DNA of 64,000 nt from Zygaena filipendulae (GCA_907165275.2 OU015664.1:3620001-3684000); one strand, 5' to 3'; shown: positions 23,701 through 35,499, counted from the stretch's first letter. The notes: a model not told the origin generated them from the letters alone. Translations and numbers: made by a program.

Positions 23701-24314
23701 TCAGTTTCACCGGTGTCTTAATATGTAGCTGATAAGTACCTAAGCATCGATTTTTAGATATGAGTGGCTAATAAACGATTGTATAATATTTGTTCTCTTA
23801 TATGCGAAATTCACATGCAATTAAATTAGGAAATAAGGGGTGGCTTGATCAGTCTCGATGAAAATCTATTGACCACATGTAAAAAAAACAAAACATTGTT
23901 TAGGTCAAAGCATCATAATGATATGTGTGTAGGTACTGTATACAATACGTATTACGTAAGTATTTAAAATTAAAAAAAAAGTAGCTGTCTGTTTAATTAT
24001 AAAAGAGTATCTCAGTATACCACCCGTAATCATAGGCTTATACCAAATTTATTTATTTACAAAATATTAGTTTATTTTTTTAACATAGGTATACTTGCTA
24101 TGACTTGCTATTGGTACCGCCATTTGAAGGCTCAAAACGATGTAAATAGCAACAACTTGTTTATTTATAATTTTTTTGTTTTGTTTTTAGCAGCGTCATG
24201 ACAGTGAACGAGCGAAACCATGCGACAGCCATGTTAACTAAAAGATACAAACCACAATAGAAATGCCAATAGAAGGAATCCACAACACTTATCACGAGAA
24301 AGTTTAAGGACTTA
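20761..24314. other. Long stretch without a recognised gene
   Basis: It contains a 104-codon plus ORF at 21296-21610 with no motif, a cluster of TGACCT half-sites at 23322-23364 (see findings) and a possible T-rich acceptor at about 24190 with only 17 open codons after it. Otherwise AT-rich and unassigned. Confidence 0.4.
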
Positions 24315-24551
24315 CCGCCGCACTCAGAGTCGACTTTAATGATTACTTAGTTAAGTATAGATTTTTAAAACAAAACTGCCGCAATCAGACAAGTTTAATA
24401 AATGAATGTTAATTGGCATTTAACTAATTAAGTTACATCTCATTAAATGCCAATTAACATTAATTTACTGAACGTCTCTGATTGCGGCAGTTTTGTTTTA
24501 AAAATCTATACTTAACTAAGTAATCATTAAAGTCGACTCTGAGTGCGGCGG
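24315..24551. mobile_element. Fold-back MITE (CCGCACTCAGAGTCGAC), copy 1
   Basis: About 237 bp that is nearly one long palindrome: CCGCCGCACTCAGAGTCGAC at the left and its complement at the right, arms of about 95-110 bp with few mismatches. Flanked by TTA on both sides. A second copy is at 54515. Confidence 0.85.
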
Positions 24552-24712
24552 TTATTTCGTCGCCTTCGCAACTTTCAATGCGTCTCGAATAACATGCAAT
24601 ATAACTTACATTGTGCGAACTGGCCATCGATCGTAAACGTTCGCATGCGATATTACCAACAGCAGTAAAGATAATGAGGTTTCTAAACACAGATTTGGTG
24701 AGTTATAGTTAA

Positions 24713-24898
24713 GACTAGCTGTTCCCCGCGGTTTCAGCCGCGTTAATTTCGGAGTTCCTGCAGGAAAAATAACCATATGTCCTTTTCTGTACCCCTGACA
24801 ACGTGATGCAAAATTACACGATCATTGGTTAAGTTGTTAAGGAGTGAAAAGGTAACAGACAGAGAGACAGAGTTACTTTCGTTTTTATAATATTAAGT
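24713..24898 (-). mobile_element. Helitron-like element, tandem unit 1
   Basis: ACTAGCTGTTCCCCGCGGTT, TGTACCCCTGACAACGTGAT, CAGACAGAGAGACAG, TTATAATATTAAGT, then immediately the next CTAG end. Confidence 0.8.
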
Positions 24899-25095
24899 AC
24901 TAGCTGTTCTCCGCGGTAACACCCACGGTAATTTAGGAGATCCCGTGGGAATTCCGGGTTACAATATTGCCTATGTTACTCAGGGATAATATAGTATTCT
25001 AATGAAAGAATTTTGAAAATCGGTCCAGTAGTTTTAGAGTTTAATCATCTTAACAAACAAAAAATCAAATCTCCCCTTTATAATATTAGTTTAGA
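24899..25095 (-). mobile_element. Helitron-like element, third subfamily, tandem unit 2
   Basis: ACTAGCTGTTCTCCGCGG, AATTCCGGGTTACAATATTG, CTCAGGGATAATATAG, GAAAATCGGTCCAGTAGTTT and TATAATATTAGTTTAGAT. Same subfamily as 36867, 37075 and 41749. Confidence 0.8.
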
Positions 25096-25287
25096 TGGAT
25101 AGTGTAGTTAAAGTAGTATGGATAGAACCTATCCGTCATTGGGTATGCCGCGCCTTCAGTCAGCACCTGTATGCGAAACTATCAAAGTATGAAAGCAAAA
25201 TCTCTTTGATAAACACTTTTCGGTGAAACATTTTGATATTATTTGAGATCACAGAGTCATGGAAAAAAAAAATATTCGTATTTGTAT

Positions 25288-25455
25288 ACTAGCTGTCCCC
25301 CGCGGTTTCACCTGCGGTATTTAACTATACATATAAACCTTTCTCTTGAATCACTCTATCTATTAAAAGAACCCGCAGCAAAATCCGTTGCGGGGTTTTA
25401 AAGATCTAAGCATACATAGAGACAGCGGGAAGCTACTTTGTTTTGTACTATGTAT
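25288..25455 (-). mobile_element. Helitron-like element, fourth subfamily
   Basis: ACTAGCTGTCCCCCGCGGTT, a CACCTGCGG hairpin arm, then a different body: TGAATCACTCTATCTATTAA, AAAATCCGTTGCGGGGTTTT, AAGATCTAAGCATACATAGA. Confidence 0.7.
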
Positions 25456-25920
25456 GTAGTGATTAAAAACGTGAACTGCACCTACGAATATAACAAACAA
25501 ATCAGTGTAAAACGATTTCCTTATTTCAAAACGAGTCAAATCGCTTACCTAACATCAAATAATATTATATAGTGTTGTTATTACATTATTATAATAATAC
25601 GGGAACGATAATAGTGTGTTGACCGCAGGGACTTCAATGCAACATTCGCCTTGCACACAATGGTGAGTGGGCAATAGCCAATACCGTTGTCAATGTAGAG
25701 TGTAGAGTCGGTAACTCTAACAATAGTTGGAAGTAGAGTTTAATAGTGACGGCACGTACGCTAGGAATATTAGCGTGCTAATTAGCATTCAAGATTTATG
25801 ACAAAATACCTAAATATAAAACAAAAAGTCGTTGTATGACAGCGACCTTTCATCAAAATTCAGAAATCCATGCACCCGTGCAAAATCTTATTACAAATTT
25901 TCATATCAGTCTTATTTCTC

Positions 25921-26157
25921 ACTAGTTGTGCCCCGCGGTTTCACCCGCGTTAATTTCAGAGTTCCCGCGGGGATTCCGGGACAAAAAGTACCCTAAGTGT
26001 TAATCTGATGTATGAGCTATATTATTGTAAAGTTTCATTTAAATCCATCCGGTAGTTTTTGCGTGAAAGAGTAACAATCCATCCATCCATCCATCCATCC
26101 ATCCATCCATACAAACATATACTTACAAACTTTCGCGTTTATAATATTAGTAGGATT
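25921..26157 (-). mobile_element. Helitron-like element carrying an (ATCC)n microsatellite
   Basis: ACTAGTTGTGCCCCGCGGTT and hairpin, TGTTAATCTGATGTATGAGC, AAATCCATCCGGTAGTTTTT, then the microsatellite, and TATAATATTAGTAGGATT at the other end. Same subfamily as 42517. Confidence 0.8.
26077..26110. repeat. (ATCC)n microsatellite
   Basis: About eight tandem ATCC units inside a Helitron-like copy, at the position where other copies have one or two CATCC words. Confidence 0.9.
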
Positions 26158-28556
26158 ATTGCTCTAATTAATTTCAATCAATTGAACACACTTGGCCGAT
26201 TTTCTTGTAATTCATGTTTTATAGATATCAAAATTTCTGACATTTTGTACGAGTAGGTATGTATCTTAATAAATATTCAAATTATATTTATAAATTACAT
26301 AAATCACATGGCGAAATAGGTTATAATATTGTGTATTAGCTGAAAAATAGGTAGAGGGTTATTAATGTCAGAAAATTGTAAATAGATAGTATCTCCCTCC
26401 GAAAGTCGAAGAATTATATTAAAAAGGGTTTTTGTTACTGTCGTAAATCAGTATACAACAGTTAGTTACAGCTTAAACTTTCCACGATGCAACCGGCCAC
26501 CAATTTTTGAATACAGAAATGTTTATGTATGAAGGTGTCAAAACACTCTGTTATACACAAATTGCCGTCTTGCCCACTTAAGGGTGCCCATTTGAATATT
26601 GTTTGGACCATTTTCCTAGCCAGGACAATTCTAACAATTGTACAATAGAAGTAAATCCAGTACCGCCCCTTTATTAATAATTCTAAAACCAAACAAGTTA
26701 TGTCCAAAGAAAAGGATAGACATAACACAGTTGTATAGTGTCGTCCTTGTTCAAAAAGAAGATTTGAAATAAGTTCGACAATCCTTAGTCCACGGTGGTT
26801 CCGATCTGATATTTCCCAGTAAGATAGCCTTCTATGACGATTTATTGCTTAAACATTCTCTTATTGAATTTTAATATATTATAGTATTATTCACAAAATT
26901 CCCTATTGTCCCTCGGCTGTAGATTTTCCGGTTTGTATAGCATATTATTCATAAACATTCTCGGATTACTACCGAAAGGTCAAGAGTCGGTGAGGCGACT
27001 TTTAAAATACAAGCAATACTTACTCATTGTTTCCCAAACGGATATTTTGCGGAGGTCTCGTCTTGATGCAATAAATGTTATAAATTAGATTCTCAAATGT
27101 CGATCGTCGTCATTTTGTAATTTGCTACAGCGGTAAATACTTAGAATGAAACTTACACTTTCAAATATTAATTTTATATTATTCAGAAAGGACTCTTCTG
27201 ACTCCTCTTTAATTATTAACTTTTTTCCCGGTGTTTCAGTTGCGTGAATTTAAGGACTTGCTCGGTGATTCTAAAAAGTCCTATATTATAATAATATCAG
27301 TTCCATATATTACCACGTCAAAAATATAGATTCAGGTACCTAATTTTAGTACACATCTTAATTCAATTTCAATATTAGTTTACATCAAAATAATTACACA
27401 TAAAACTGTACCTAGACAGAAAATATTTATAAAATATAGCGAGGGGTACAAAAATAACTTTTTTGACGGAATTAACGCTGGTGTAACGGCAGGGCTCAGC
27501 TGACAGATACCTAACACCATATTATGTTATAGGTATAATTATTGACAATTTTCGTAGCTTAGTTCCCCTTTTCCAACCAACCGTGTGCACGTAAAAATAA
27601 TAAAACTACAAATCGACAATGTAAGCGCAGCGAGGCGTTATGGTCGCTTGGCGCGAACCCGCGGCCCATCTTCAAAGGTCAGTCGCTGACCGATAACGAC
27701 TGCGGCCTTCTGTGCCCCGGCCGGAGGTTGCACCATACTCCACGGGGTTACTGTGGCGTCGGCGACGCGAACACACGGCCGCAGATTCAGTATACTTATG
27801 TACTAACATGAGACGCGCTGGATGTTTCTCTCTATAGAATAACTTTGGTTAGAATCAGTTCAGACTATTCTTGCATAAATGCGAATGTGAGTTTACTTTC
27901 TTTTATTCTTCTTTTTTATGGACTTTCGCATTTAGCCAGTTTCAATTAAAATTAATTCGATCAATATAATATTTTCTATTAAAATGCTTCGTTGTACGGT
28001 GTGAAATTGCATGCCACGGTACACTAGCTTGCAAAAAATTTCTCGGAGCTCTTGGAGGAAACACAAGAAATCAGCTCGAAATATAATGTGCAAATAAAAA
28101 GGGGTCACTGCGAAAATTAAATTTTTAACCATTTTTATCGACATGAAAATAAACGACCGAACCGCCATCTTTGATTCCCGCCAAAAAAATCCCGTGAGTT
28201 TAGTTATTGATGTGAAACATCTAATGCGGAGATCCTACCAGCTGTTGCGTGGCGAAGAGTCGCCATGGCACGCGTCGTCACGCTATATGATAGTACGTAA
28301 CATGTAGGTAATGCAGTGTGGCGACGCGTCGTCGTGCGCATGTGACTTTGGTACTGAAGTCACTAGTAAAGAAAATTAAGCTGTCTTCATTTAAATTTTG
28401 TATTACATTTATATATCTACACGTAAATCATCTTTTTCTTTAAAAAATAGAATATTTTATTTTTAATTGATCTATATTTATTTCCTTTCATAAGCTATCC
28501 TTTTATGCTTTCTACAAAATAATTTCGATGTTTCATATCTCACGACAGATAGACAA
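26158..28556. other. Long stretch without a recognised gene
   Basis: AT-rich apart from the CpG-rich patch at 27610-27785 (listed separately). A few ORFs of 60-90 codons have no recognisable motif. Confidence 0.4.
27610..27785. promoter_or_regulatory. CpG-rich patch, possible promoter or exon
   Basis: About 175 bases rich in CG and CGCG words. On the minus strand a frame of about 55 codons is open through it (containing MVQPPAGAQKAAVVIGQRL) but no splice sites frame it. It may be a promoter, 5' exon or conserved regulatory block. Confidence 0.2.
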
Positions 28557-28559
28557 CCA

Positions 28560-28602
28560 ACCCGGTTTAAACCTCAGTTATTTCGTCTGAGGTTTAAACC
28601 CG
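28560..28602. repeat. Short hairpin
   Basis: GGTTTAAACCTCAG and CTGAGGTTTAAACC pair around a 9-base loop, extended by CCC/GGG with one slip. Confidence 0.6.
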
Positions 28603-28686
28603 GTGCTTGGGTTTACACCCGATCAAAGTCGTTTGCCCAGGTTGATTGCCCATCTATACCTATACGGCTTAATTTTATTGTTTGTT

Positions 28687-28762
28687 ACAGAGAAGGACGG
28701 AAAGGTTTTTATCCCGGAATTCCTGCGGGAACTCTGATATTAACGTGAGTGAAACAGCTAGT
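28687..28762 (+). mobile_element. Helitron-like element, 3' end fragment
   Basis: ACAGAGAAGGACGGAAAGG, ATCCCGGAATTCCTGCGGGA and the terminal GTGAAACAGCTAGT. Confidence 0.65.
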
Positions 28763-29109
28763 AATATTATATATATATTCTCTTATGGAACTACCGAACC
28801 TATTATATGTATATACCTACCTATTCTTGCTTTGGAAGGAAAGTTTTATCTGAATCACATTCATTTTAAAAAGGAAACAAAAGTTTTCAATGAACTTTAC
28901 GATGTATAGATGTAACGAATGAGTGTACGAAACTATCACTTCGTAATTATATTGTAAAATAATTATAATAAAAAGTTGTTCAATCCTGCAGGACAATCGC
29001 GCGTGGGCGAGCAATTCTCAGCTGATCATTATGGACGCCCGCTAAATGTAACATCACGGCGAGAGCTCCACTTTATTATTATGATTTCACTGTTTTGAAA
29101 TTATTCTGT

Positions 29110-29310
29110 ACTAGCAGTTCCCCGCGGTTTTACTTTCGTTAATTTCGGATTTTCGGATTCCGAGATAAAAAGTACCTACCCTATATGTCTTTTTTCGTGC
29201 CTCTGACAACGGGTATGAAATTTTTTATTATTGATTGTGAATTCAAGGCGTAAAAGCGTAAAAAATGAACAAACTCACTTTTGCATACCTACTTATATAA
29301 TATTAAAAGA
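29110..29310 (-). mobile_element. Helitron-like element, degenerate but full length
   Basis: ACTAGCAGTTCCCCGCGGTT, CCGAGATAAAAAGTACCTAC, CTCTGACAACGGGTATG, AAGGCGTAAAAGCGTAA and ATATAATATTAAAAGATT. GTACCTACCC replaces the usual GTACCC (4-base insertion). Confidence 0.7.
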
Positions 29311-31653
29311 TTAAAGCCTTAAGTAGAGTACCACTCTTTACGGACATACGTGTTAGCTCGCCGTGGTCCGCAACATAATTGATATGGGCCGATGCTAAAA
29401 ACCAATAGCAAAGCCGCAAATGATTTACGATTGGCTAATGTGTATGCGCACTGCTTTTATTAACATTTATTATGCTAAATAGCAGGCTTGAATAATGTTT
29501 TAATATGCGTTAAAGTACCAAACAATTGTGTCCGAAGGGAACATGTGGAACAAATTGGATACTTACCTAATATGAAATTTAATCATTACATTTTGTACAA
29601 TCACTTTTCCAGCCAAAAATTAAAATCGAATTCCCTAACCAAATTTGTATAGATACTCGTAGGTATTAAACAGGCCTGGAGAATAACTTAACTAAATTAG
29701 GGACTGATTAGATTTTAAGATGGTTAAAAATGAAGAAAAACTGCCACTATCTACCTTTTCTTTGAAACTCACCAATTCACCCTAATATTCTCTCACTTAC
29801 GTCGAAGGAAATACCTACGCTAAATCCATAGATTTGTACGTTGTAATTTGTAAGCTGGTGTATTTCTGTTGGCTGAATAAATGATAAATTATATAAATGA
29901 TGAATAAATGAATAAACGTTCGTCCGCCAATCAAGTGTTAACACACTTGATAATTTTCTCTAATCTACGTATTTTAATCTTTTTTCTTGTGACCATAAAG
30001 ACACATTTTCTTCCTTGATTCAACTCGGATACAGTAAGGCCCAGTTCCGACTGCGCGAGTAATTTTAATAACTTTTATTGATGTCTGTTTCGAACAGAAA
30101 AAATTTAGTCTAGTAGGAAAGTAAATGTTTTTTACGTGGTTCAGACCAAGATAAACAAGTCCAAATCTGTAGTTTTTTGAGTACTATAGTCAAATTTTAA
30201 ACTTTATTTTTTTAACGGGCTGGGCGTGATCCGAACTCACCAACCACTAAACTACTCGATTAAGTTATTGCGTGGTCTGAACAAGGCTTTATTTTGTACA
30301 TCCACGCCTGTTTCATCCACGATGCAAATTCATTCATGCACCAATGTCCCTAGCGTTGCTGAACCAACAATTAGTTTACATGCTATTGCCCGCGACATTC
30401 CTCCTGGTTGAATATTATGTACTAGACTAGTTTATGTAATGTTGGGTTCTAGTCGTGATAATTTAACGTTATTTATGTACATCGCAATGAATAGGCAATT
30501 AGGCAGGGTTGTTTAGTTTGTTCTGTTGACAATAAGACAAACATAATTATTGTTGGGTAAGTGTGTATGGTATTATTGAAATGAGGAGAGCTACTGAGAT
30601 ACGTATAGCTGTATAGCTATAGGTATGACCTCGCTTAGTTTTTAAACGACAAAAATTATCATATAACTGAAAAAAAAAATTTGAACTCCTTCGAATCTTT
30701 CTGTCGTTATCGAGATTTGAAACTAAATTTTTAGGAACCACTCTGGTTTACCCTTTAAATTAAAATACTTTAATAGTGAAAATCTGTTCACTAACGGAGA
30801 TATCATAACATACAAGAAAAAGATGAGATCTATTATGAATCTCCCCTTTTTTAAGTCGGTTGAAAATGTTTACAACACTTATCATACATGTATTCAATTA
30901 CCCAGCATCGCATTACCACTGTCGTCTCCACTATGTAAGAGTAAAAAATATTTCATATTTGAAGTAAATGACTGACCGTCACAGTCTCACAGACGAAAAT
31001 TAGAGTATAGTAGAAAAAGAAAGTGTCTTAATTTAGTTCGGTAACCGTAAAATGCCTACTTGACATCATCGCGTAAAAAGGTTTTTTTCGTTCAACCAGC
31101 AATATTAATTTTTTATTTTACATTCCATACATTTTTTCTTTTTTTCATTTTCATTTTTTCTTTGGAAACAAAAAAATACCTATAATAATAGGAAAAAGAT
31201 TATCACTCGATAAATAGGTATAACATTTCCAAAGACAACCTCTCCCTTCTAATAAAAACAAAGAGAAAAGTAACAAAAGGACATTTGGAAAGTTAAGATA
31301 GAGGACCGCTGAGGTTAGCCAAAGAGGTTGTGAAGTTTAAAGTTGCGGAGATAAACTTTTCAATCAAGCCCGTATAGGATGCGAGCGGGAAGAATTAGGA
31401 GGGTCGCAAGATCGCAGTCTCGAAGAATATTCGGCCTTCTGCGATACTAGACGAGTGAACTACATCCAACAAAGGCCGGCTCGAAAAACTTGTTGTAAAG
31501 CGCCAAAGGTTCCAAAAGTAGATAACTGAATTTGTTACCTGCCATTGTCAGGACTTCGCTTCTGGTTTAATTTGTAGTTTTAATCTATATGTCCATGACG
31601 TCAGCATATAGTAATATAGTATATTTCAATAGTTTATAAAATCAACCGACTGT
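29311..31653. other. Long stretch without a recognised gene
   Basis: AT-rich. Poly-T and homopurine runs at 31080-31170. Nothing with coding or repeat signatures that I can support. Confidence 0.4.
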
Positions 31654-31846
31654 ATCCTCACTAATATTAAAAATGTGAAAGTGAGTTTGTTTGGTACGCT
31701 TTCACGCCCTATCGGCTCAACCGATGATCATGAAATTTTGCATACACATTGTCAGGGGTACATGGAGGGACATAGAGTACTTTTTGTCTCGACTTCCCCT
31801 GGGAACTCCGAACATATCGCAGGTGAAACCGCGGGGTACAGCTATC
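31654..31846 (+). mobile_element. Helitron-like element, nearly complete
   Basis: TCCTCACTAATATTAAAAAT at the 5' end, TACGCTTTCACGCCCTATCG, TTTTGCATACACATTGTCAG, and a 3' end with GGTGAAACCGCGG and TACAGCTA. Confidence 0.75.
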
Positions 31847-32007
31847 ATATAATTTCGAGTTTGCAGACTGTTTTTTTTTTTCAAGACAATAAATCACAGT
31901 TCAAGTAGTTTTATAGTCAAATAGTACGAGTTAAGGCCATTTTGGATGTTCAACCCTGGTAAAAAGTAATGGGAGTTTCTATGGAAGTATAGTGAAATTT
32001 ATACATA

Positions 32008-32238
32008 ACTAGCTGTCCCCCGCGATTTCATCCGCGGTAATTTCGGAGTTCCCGCGGAGGTTGCGGGAAAAAAGTACTCTATGTCCTTCAGTTCCCGAGG
32101 GAATTCCGGGATAAAAACTATCCTATCTTTTAAGTTGGACCATATTATAAATGGTTGCAAAATTTTATCAAAATCCGTTCAGTAGTTTCGGAGTCCATCG
32201 CGGACAAACAACGTGACACGTGAATTATATTAGATATG
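32008..32238 (-). mobile_element. Chimeric Helitron-like element
   Basis: The CTAG half (ACTAGCTGTCCCCCGCGATT to CTATGTCCTTCA) belongs to the main subfamily; after 32091 the sequence restarts at GTTCCCGAGGGAATTCCGGG and continues as the GTTGGACCATATTA subfamily seen at 14925-15292. Confidence 0.75.
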
Positions 32239-32607
32239 ACATGCAATTGAGTATGTAGGTACTAAAATATACCAAAATATAACAATTCATGGTACAGACG
32301 ATGAGAATCGATAAAAATAAACTGACCAGAAACGTAAATGCATCAACAGGGGCTAAACTAATCGGCAAATATTTTGAGATGTACCGCATTCGGGAGCCAA
32401 ATGCATGTTTATTTAATTTTCGACGCCGAAAATAATTTTTCGACCGAGTTAATGCACTTTGCGGTCAATGTACTGGTCAATTTACACAACTTTACAATGT
32501 TCTGCTGAATTATGCTAAGTTACCGCTATTATTGGCGCTTACTTATATTATAAAACAACTGGACTTTGCAAAACCAGAATACCAATAGGTAAGTATTTTA
32601 TTTATTA

Positions 32608-32827
32608 ACTAGCTGCTCCCCGGGGTTTCGGTGGATATGCAAAATTTAATGAAATTTCACTTGCGTCAATTTCGGTGTTACCGCGGTAATTCGGGGATAA
32701 AAGTACCTACTCTATGTACTTTTCCGTACCCCTGACAAAGTATGCCAAAATTTCATGACGATCGGTAAGTAGTTAAAGCGTGAAAGCGTAACACACAAAA
32801 TCACATTCGCATTTATAATATCAAGGA
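32608..32827 (-). mobile_element. Helitron-like element with internal duplication
   Basis: ACTAGCTGCTCCCCGGGGTT, then a misplaced ATGCAAAATTTAATGAAA segment, then the regular body (GTACCTACTCTATG, CGTACCCCTGACAAAG, GCGTGAAAGCGTAACAC) and TTTATAATATCAAGGATT. Confidence 0.65.
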
Positions 32828-33099
32828 TTCTTTGGAGTAAAATCTATGTGCGCACGCGACGCTCGCAATCGGTCATTTGGCAATGTGCCAATAAAAAAAC
32901 TCCGTACACAAATACCCTGCGACGTGGCCGTCTGTCCGTCCGTCCAGCCAGCCCGCCGGGCAACAAACCCGACAGTATTTGTATTACTCATTGCACTCTT
33001 TGTCTTGCTCTTAAGTACTTGCGCATACTGTACCTATTCCCGATTCTAGTTTTTAATTTGAAAATAAGTCGTAATGATAAATCGATTGAAATTTAAATC

Positions 33100-33210
33100 T
33101 AACGTGTACCTATGCAAAATTACATGATGATTGTTTGAATAGTTGGGTAAAGCGTGAAAGCGTAACAAACAAACAAACAAACTCACGTACGCATAGGTAC
33201 CTATACAATA
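33100..33210 (-). mobile_element. Helitron-like fragment
   Basis: AACGTGTACCTATGCAAAAT, TACATGATGATTGTTTGAAT, GCGTGAAAGCGTAACAAAC. GTGTACCTATGC replaces GTGTATGC (4-base insertion). Confidence 0.65.
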
Positions 33211-33363
33211 TGAGGTTATCAAAAATTCAAAATCATTCAATGAGAAATGGAAAGAGAAAATGTAGGTATTCAAAATTGATTTAGAAATGAGAAGAACAAT
33301 AGCAACTGCATAGATCGAAGAATTGCAAAACTTAAATGAAGTAGACACATTGCTCATAGAATT

Positions 33364-33515
33364 GACGGCCTTTGGGGTAGAAAAGGTTTCAAGTGATGAC
33401 CACGTACGTATATCTCACACAAGATGAACCATTGGACTGGGGGTCTGACTGGATAACGCAAGGCCTGTCGTCGTAAGGATCCTATGTCCAGCAGAAGTAT
33501 CTCTTCTGATTTGAC
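33364..33515 (+). mobile_element. RTE-like LINE 3' ORF fragment
   Basis: Same block as at 2165 (GGTAGAAAAGGTTTCAAGTG, read GRKGFK with stops, then PRT), followed by GACTGGATAACGCAAGGCC and CCTATGTCCAGCAG, the usual end of this LINE ORF in lepidopteran genomes. Confidence 0.5.
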
Positions 33516-33529
33516 TGATGTTATCAACG

Positions 33530-33745
33530 GCACCGTTGACGTACGAGTATAGGTGCATATAGTGGTAAGTAAACCTCACTAAAACGTCAGGTGTCGCGGG
33601 TTCGATCCCCGGTGATATGATGAAAATTAGTGTTTATCTTGACTACGGTTGTTTAATGTGTATCGTAAGAATGTATTTACCTACATAAAAAGTAAGTATA
33701 TGAGTAAAATGACAGTTATCTGGTACTCTGGCTATTATTATTATT
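33530..33745 (+). mobile_element. tRNA-derived SINE, second type
   Basis: A tRNA-like head with a clear B box (GGGTTCGATCCCCGG at 33599-33613) and a degraded A box (TATAGTGGTAAG) is followed by about 120 bases and an ATTATTATTATT tail. No anticodon stem or acceptor stem closes, so this is not a tRNA gene. Confidence 0.55.
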
Positions 33746-33759
33746 TAAGTAGAAAACTT

Positions 33760-34010
33760 TTTTTTATATCATAGGGGGCAAATGGGCAGGTGGTACACCT
33801 GATGGTAAGTGATTGCCGTTGCCCATAGACATCTGTAACACCAGAAGGCATGCAGGTGCGTCGACGACCTGGAATGGGAATGAGAACTGGCTTTCAAGTG
33901 AGGCTGTCGGAACACACCGTTAGATGCTTGGCGACAGATTTACAACTTGGAGGTAGTAGCTAGCCAGCTGGGCACTAGAGAGTGCCCTACCACCATTTTC
34001 CTTTGCTTAA
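33760..34010 (-). mobile_element. tRNA-derived SINE with poly(A), 5'-truncated
   Basis: Matches 39201-39435 block for block: poly-T, ATATCATAGGGGGCAAATGG, GATGGTAAGTGATTGCCG, CACCAGAAGGCATGCAGGTG, GGGCACTAGAGAGTGCCCTA. The tRNA-like head seen in the full copy is missing. Confidence 0.75.
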
Positions 34011-34833
34011 AATTAGGATGCCGAAAAAATAATTTTAACGGATAGGCCAATGACTTGACATAAAATAACTATACATATAGTGACGCAACAGTCAAGGCTA
34101 TTTACCGATTACCACACGAGTAACATTCACAGAATATAACACAGTAAGTAGTATAGTAAAGTAAAACGGTCAATATGCCAGAGCACAACAATAGAGACGA
34201 TGATTATGCATAATTTTATTGATCCAAATACCCGTGGATCATTGATCATTGGGTCAATAGTAAGTATTAAACTTGTCATGATTAAATAGTGATGTGGCTA
34301 CATGTCGATAAACGTAGGTATAATATATTTTTTTAGAGCGAAACTTTTTCAATTAAAATAGGTATACCTACTTGCTGTAAAATCATTGTCATGTCTCAAA
34401 CATTATAATGCAAGAAGAGTTATGAAGAGACATTTTTTTTTAAATGACAGTAATAGTAACCTTTCTCCTCTGCCTTTGAAGATAGTTTTGTACTCTGTTA
34501 AATATCTTGAGCATTTGGTAGTACATAGATAACTTCTTATTGTGTTTTAAAAACTTCTCTTTAACAAGCTGGTTTCCACGGCTTTGTACAGCTAATTTCA
34601 GCATTCCTTCGGGAACTCCATATTCCAAGGTATAATACGTCCCATGTGTTTAGTACAGAACGTATCATATCTTTGTGCTTTTTATCAAAATATGTCCAGC
34701 AATTTATTCATGAGAGGAACTAAGATCCCAACATTTTACTGGTAGTTGAATCGGCAACTCCGGATTAATATACTTTAAAAAATTGAGTTAAAGTACGATG
34801 CGTCGTAAAATTATCAAATAGTCTATCCTTAGG

Positions 34834-34985
34834 TATATTATATAAAAATGAATCCCGATTTCCCTTGGTTACGGCATCACGCGTGAACGGCTGGACCAAT
34901 TTTACTAATTCTTTTTTGTTGTGTTTGTTATTGTGAGGAGAAGTTTGGAGTCCCTGCGGGAATTCCGAAAACACACGTGGTTAAA
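34834..34985 (+). mobile_element. Helitron-like element, divergent family
   Basis: ATATTATATAAAAATGAATC, CGCGTGAACGGCTGGACCAA, TTACTAATTCTTTTTTGTTG, then GGAGTCCCTGCGGGAATTCC and ACACGTGGTTAAATAG. The order resembles another lepidopteran repeat with the same design; the CTAG end is degraded. Confidence 0.5.
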
Positions 34986-35029
34986 TAGTGGTTGAACCAA
35001 TTTTGACGGGACTTCCACTGCTAAATTAG

Positions 35030-35119
35030 CTTATGTTATAATATGTAAATTAGGGACACTTTGAAGTTCCTTCGATAATTCCGAAACTCACGCGTGTGAA
35101 ACCATGGGGCACAGCTAGT
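35030..35119 (+). mobile_element. Helitron-like element, 3' end
   Basis: TTGAAGTTCCTTCGATAATT, CGAAACTCACGCGTGTGAAA and GGGGCACAGCTAGT. Confidence 0.6.
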
Positions 35120-35499
35120 ACCTAATATTTCTGCTTCTATTAGTGCCATTAATACCCACGTACGTTTTATTGATAATCGATAAAATATTAACTCTGTCAC
35201 GTCACTAATGTTGTGCAAATTTCGATGTTGACCGATGGTGCGTGCCAAATGACACAATCGATCATTACACATAGTTCTTTGTGTTGTCTCGCGGCTGTAA
35301 ACCCAGGTGTGGACTGGAGAGACGATGGGCAACTGTTGGGACCTTTTACTGTCTACTCTCGGTTGATATAACGATGAATATGAATAGATATTGTTATATG
35401 AATTGAGAAAAATGTTATTATTTTTATTGAATGAAAAAACCTTTTGTTTTTCGTTTAAAAAGCTTAGTAAAAATTTAATTTACGACTGATATTCATAAT

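Noticed and set aside
26077..26110. Short tandem array that might suggest CRISPR
   Set aside because: A 4-base microsatellite without spacers, in a eukaryotic genome.
32846..33049. 67-codon plus ORF with a hydrophobic segment
   Set aside because: A second frame is open through the same GC-rich low-complexity stretch (GTCCGTCCGTCCAGCC), and it sits between two Helitron-like pieces.
33575..33620. tRNA gene (B box GGGTTCGATCCCCGG)
   Set aside because: No cloverleaf; followed by a SINE-type body and an ATT tail.
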